Below, piece by piece: positions 62,018 to 64,000 of a DNA stretch of 64,000 nucleotides. Made by a program: the position numbers and the translations under genes. Within the stretch, counting starts at the first letter, position 1. Each line of letters opens with the position of its first letter. This DNA is from Chthoniobacter flavus (GTDB lineage: Bacteria > Verrucomicrobiota > Verrucomicrobiia > Chthoniobacterales > Chthoniobacteraceae), in contig CAMAUX010000025.1 of the NCBI GenBank assembly GCA_945861435.1, positions 1 to 64,000 on the forward strand, read 5' to 3'. The notes beneath the pieces are model-generated. The model made no database searches. It was given only the letters and a program-made list of their open reading frames with translations, and was not told the DNA's origin.

Positions 62018-62632
62018 ATGCTTGCCTCCTTTTTCGATCTAGCCAATCCCGGCCTGATTATCTTGCTGGCGATTGTGGGGACGATTGCTGTTCCAATTGC
62101 GTTTCAATTGGACTGGCGCCTTCACGTGCACCAGCCCGATGCGCGGCCCTTTAAGTGGGGCTACTGGACTGGCATGAGTTGTTTTCTGGTGCCTTTGTTA
62201 GGAGTTGCGAATGCCGGTGACCGGGACGCAGCAGGTGTGTTTCTCCTTCTGGGTGCGATTTACGGGCCGGTTGGGATTCTCGTTCTGCTGCGTCAACGGT
62301 GGGCGCTGGTCGCTGCCACTGTGCTGTCTTTCAACCCCTTCCTCTGGTTCATCAACGGGTTTTATATTCACAACCGGTGGGCTGAGATGGCGACTACGGA
62401 TAAGGATCCTCCGCCAATTCCGCCCAGCCTTCCGCCGCCGCCCATCCCGAGTCCGGCGGCCACTTTCTTTTTGCAGATTGCCAACCAAGTCGAGGGACCC
62501 TTTACGGTGGACGAACTTGGGGCGCGTCGTGAGGCCGGAACGATTTCGTCGGACACCATGTGCTGCGCATCGGGAACCGAAGAGTGGTTCCCGGTCGAGC
62601 GAATCTTGGTGTGGAAAACCCCGGGGACCTGA
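62018..62632 (+). CDS. Membrane protein with C-terminal GYF_2 domain
   Basis: This 204-residue protein has about four membrane helices (LIILLAIVGTIAVPIAFQL, MSCFLVPLLGV, AGVFLLLGAIYGPVGILVLL, VAATVLSFNPFLWF). A proline-rich linker (PPIPPSLPPPPIPSP) follows and then a GYF_2 domain (FFLQIANQVEGPFTVDELGARREAG...EEWFPVERIL). The linker could be a ligand for the GYF fold itself. Function unknown; likely an inner-membrane scaffold. Confidence 0.75.
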   Translation: MLASFFDLANPGLIILLAIVGTIAVPIAFQLDWRLHVHQPDARPFKWGYWTGMSCFLVPLLGVANAGDRDAAGVFLLLGAIYGPVGILVLLRQRWALVAATVLSFNPFLWFINGFYIHNRWAEMATTDKDPPPIPPSLPPPPIPSPAATFFLQIANQVEGPFTVDELGARREAGTISSDTMCCASGTEEWFPVERILVWKTPGT

Positions 62633-62686
62633 CTCCTTTTCGGCGCAGGTTTGGTTCCGGGCGGTGTCTGATCTAGGTCCGCGAGA

Positions 62687-63517
62687 GTGGAGGGTTGGGG
62701 ATTGGATTCTGAGATGGAAAACCCCGTGGTAGCGCGGGGGGAAATGGCGCAGGATCATTCTCCAATGCATTCGCCCCCTAACTCCGAGGCATCCAGTACT
62801 TCACCCAGTATGGGGTTCTTGGGCTGCTTGGGCATGGCGCGTGTGCGGCGTGTGTGGAGCTTCGAGGAGTTGGTGGGCACCCGGTTTGCCGACGGGGTGA
62901 ATGCGCTGTGCTGGGAACGGACGCTGCCGGGGGATTTCGGGGAGGTGGTGAATGCGCTGGCGGCGGGGCCGGGAATCACGGCGTTGGAGGAGGAGCAGCT
63001 TCTGGGGCTGTGCCTGAGCGAGGCTGGGCGGGTGGCGGTGGGGGTGATGCTGGAGGACCAGCGCCGGTTGCGGGCGATGGATCTTGCGCCTGAACTCAAC
63101 TGTGTGAACGGGTGCCGGCGCGACGAGTCTGATGGGCCGGTGCACACCGATGTGTTCTCGTTCCATGCCGACAGCGCGACGGTGGAGGCGGACACTTACC
63201 TCTGCACTTATCACGGGCGCTCCAGCGAGGGGTTGTCTAATGAGGAGGCAGTCCGGCGGGTGGATATTCCTGAGACGCGAGCGGAGCTTTTACGGCTCTT
63301 CGGTGGGCGGGATGATGAGGCGTTCGTGGAGCATCTCAGCGAGGAGTGTTATGACCTGCATTACGCGTCGCTGCCCGGTGCTCGTGTGTTTCGTTTTGGA
63401 GTGGGTAATTTGTGGCGGATTGCGGTGGAGCATCCCGGTTGTGCAGTGCCGCCCTGCATTCATCGTGCGCCGGAGACGCAACCGGGCGATCCGGGGCGGT
63501 TGTTGTTGATTAGTTGA
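62687..63517 (+). CDS. Conserved protein of unknown function (DUF1826-like layout)
   Basis: Up to 276 residues, but the start is uncertain: in-frame ATGs at 62714, 62744, 62810 and 62834 are possible and the conserved-looking part begins with ARVRRVWSFEELV. The core has ALCWERTLPGDF, VHTDVFSFHADSATVEADTYLCTYHG, then ECYDLHYASLP, LWRIAVEHPG and CIHRAPE. His and Asp spacing (HTDVFSFHAD ... CIH) could be metal ligands. The order resembles DUF1826, but I cannot confirm this. No signal peptide. Confidence 0.6.
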   Translation: MEGWGLDSEMENPVVARGEMAQDHSPMHSPPNSEASSTSPSMGFLGCLGMARVRRVWSFEELVGTRFADGVNALCWERTLPGDFGEVVNALAAGPGITALEEEQLLGLCLSEAGRVAVGVMLEDQRRLRAMDLAPELNCVNGCRRDESDGPVHTDVFSFHADSATVEADTYLCTYHGRSSEGLSNEEAVRRVDIPETRAELLRLFGGRDDEAFVEHLSEECYDLHYASLPGARVFRFGVGNLWRIAVEHPGCAVPPCIHRAPETQPGDPGRLLLIS

Positions 63518-63682
63518 GGGTGGGTTTTTTGGGGATGAGGGCGGTTGGCGTGGGTCTGGAATGCGCTCCTATGAGGGTTTGCGGGTGTCGCCGGGTGTTT
63601 TCTGCGGTTGTGTGAGGAGGGAGTGGCACGGCAGGGTTGCGGAGTCGGCTGCCGATGGCGTAGAGGAGTGGCTGTTCGACAT

Positions 63683-63770
63683 GGAGGGGTGGCAGAGTGG
63701 TCGATTGCGCCGGTCTTGAAAACCGGAGGGCCGCAAGGTCCCGCGGGTTCGAATCCCGCCCCCTCCGCCA
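63683..63770 (+). tRNA. tRNA-Ser (anticodon TGA)
   Basis: Acceptor GGAGGGG/CCCCTCC, anticodon arm CCGGT-CTTGAAA-ACCGG giving TGA, a long variable arm typical of serine, T-arm CGGG-TTCGAAT-CCCG, and encoded CCA at 63768-63770. Confidence 0.96.
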
Positions 63771-63847
63771 TGTCGAACGGCCCAGCCCGGACGGGGGAAC
63801 CGGTGGATTGCCGGTGGGGCGGCTGATTGGGGGACGCGGCGGGCGAT

Positions 63848-64000
63848 TCAGCGGGCAGTGGCTTCGGAGCGCAGTTGGGAGGCGGTTTCGCGGACGGATG
63901 CCCATGCGGCGCGCTGGAGCGGGAGGGCTTCGGCGGCGGAGAGGAAGTCGGGGACGAAGAGTCCTTCGGGGCTGTGGTCGGTAAGCGCGGCGTAGAGGCA
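63848..64000 (-). CDS. C-terminal end of an unidentified protein (cut by right edge)
   Basis: A minus-strand frame runs from the right edge to a TGA at 63848-63850 and codes for 50 residues (ending ...ASQLRSEATAR). Third positions are C/G-rich as in other minus-strand genes here, which supports real coding. LTDHSPEGLFVPDFLSA suggests a DNA-binding-protein or peptidase-like acidic patch, but it is too short to name. Confidence 0.55.
   Translation of the reverse strand, partial: CLYAALTDHSPEGLFVPDFLSAAEALPLQRAAWASVRETASQLRSEATAR

Overview
The window looks like part of a chromosome of a Verrucomicrobiota bacterium (PVC superphylum; high GC). The evidence is the gene families: PVC-type cytochrome/dehydrogenase giants with CxxCH hemes (26-27 and 30-44 kb), a DUF1592-type cytochrome paired with a DUF1552 Tat protein, a DUF1080 protein, sulfatase, SUMF1/FGE-fold secreted proteins, He_PIG-like secreted proteins and an exosortase fused to EpsI. 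The assignment is inference from gene content; there is no rRNA gene in the window. The + strand is G-rich almost throughout whatever the gene orientation, as expected of one replichore with strong GC skew.

Layout. 0-17 kb: two closely related secreted SUMF1-fold proteins (the first cut by the left edge), two secreted alpha/beta hydrolases, a DUF1080 protein, a spermidine-synthase-like methyltransferase, a VapBC pair, an MFS transporter/PLP aminotransferase operon, an MbnP-MauG (MbnH-like) fusion and a DUF3108 protein. This part is full of tandem repeats and holds three copies of a ~160 bp intergenic element with three successive hairpins. 17-28 kb: a cupredoxin/beta-propeller operon, then an exopolysaccharide locus (FkbM-like methyltransferase, exosortase-EpsI, Wzc-type tyrosine kinase, Wza-type exporter, beta-barrel). 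27.8-28.3 kb: tRNA-Arg(CCT) and tRNA-Pro(CGG). 28-44 kb: GYF_2 protein, DUF1552/HMA-like/DUF1592 operon, two PVC dehydrogenases, and a sulfatase/DUF3050 operon. 44-49.7 kb: trypsin-like protease, GT2 glycosyltransferase, class I glutamine amidotransferase, a GAF-PAS histidine kinase and its response regulator. 49.7-54.2 kb: three oxidative pentose (Weimberg-type) genes: pentonate dehydratase, 2-keto-3-deoxypentonate dehydratase and alpha-ketoglutarate semialdehyde dehydrogenase. 54-64 kb: Tat-signal pyruvyl-transferase-like protein, a frameshifted Rpn-family nuclease, the fourth hairpin element, a TGT-MnmC-like fusion, an Ig-like secreted protein, a second GYF_2 protein, tRNA-Ser(TGA) and a partial gene.

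How the parts fit. The secreted hydrolases, sulfatase, DUF1080 and PVC dehydrogenases suggest extracellular or periplasmic breakdown of complex, probably sulfated polysaccharide, with pentoses entering central metabolism as 2-oxoglutarate. The exopolysaccharide/exosortase locus handles export and surface anchoring.

Most notable: the four-copy three-hairpin element, which carries a compensatory base change and always sits next to a different tandem array; the paired SUMF1 genes that are near-identical and then diverge abruptly in their last ~50 codons, one with a run of NNC codons and a 14-G tract upstream; an 18-bp repeat inserted in two reading frames inside a dehydrogenase; and the MbnP-MbnH and TGT-MnmC fusions.
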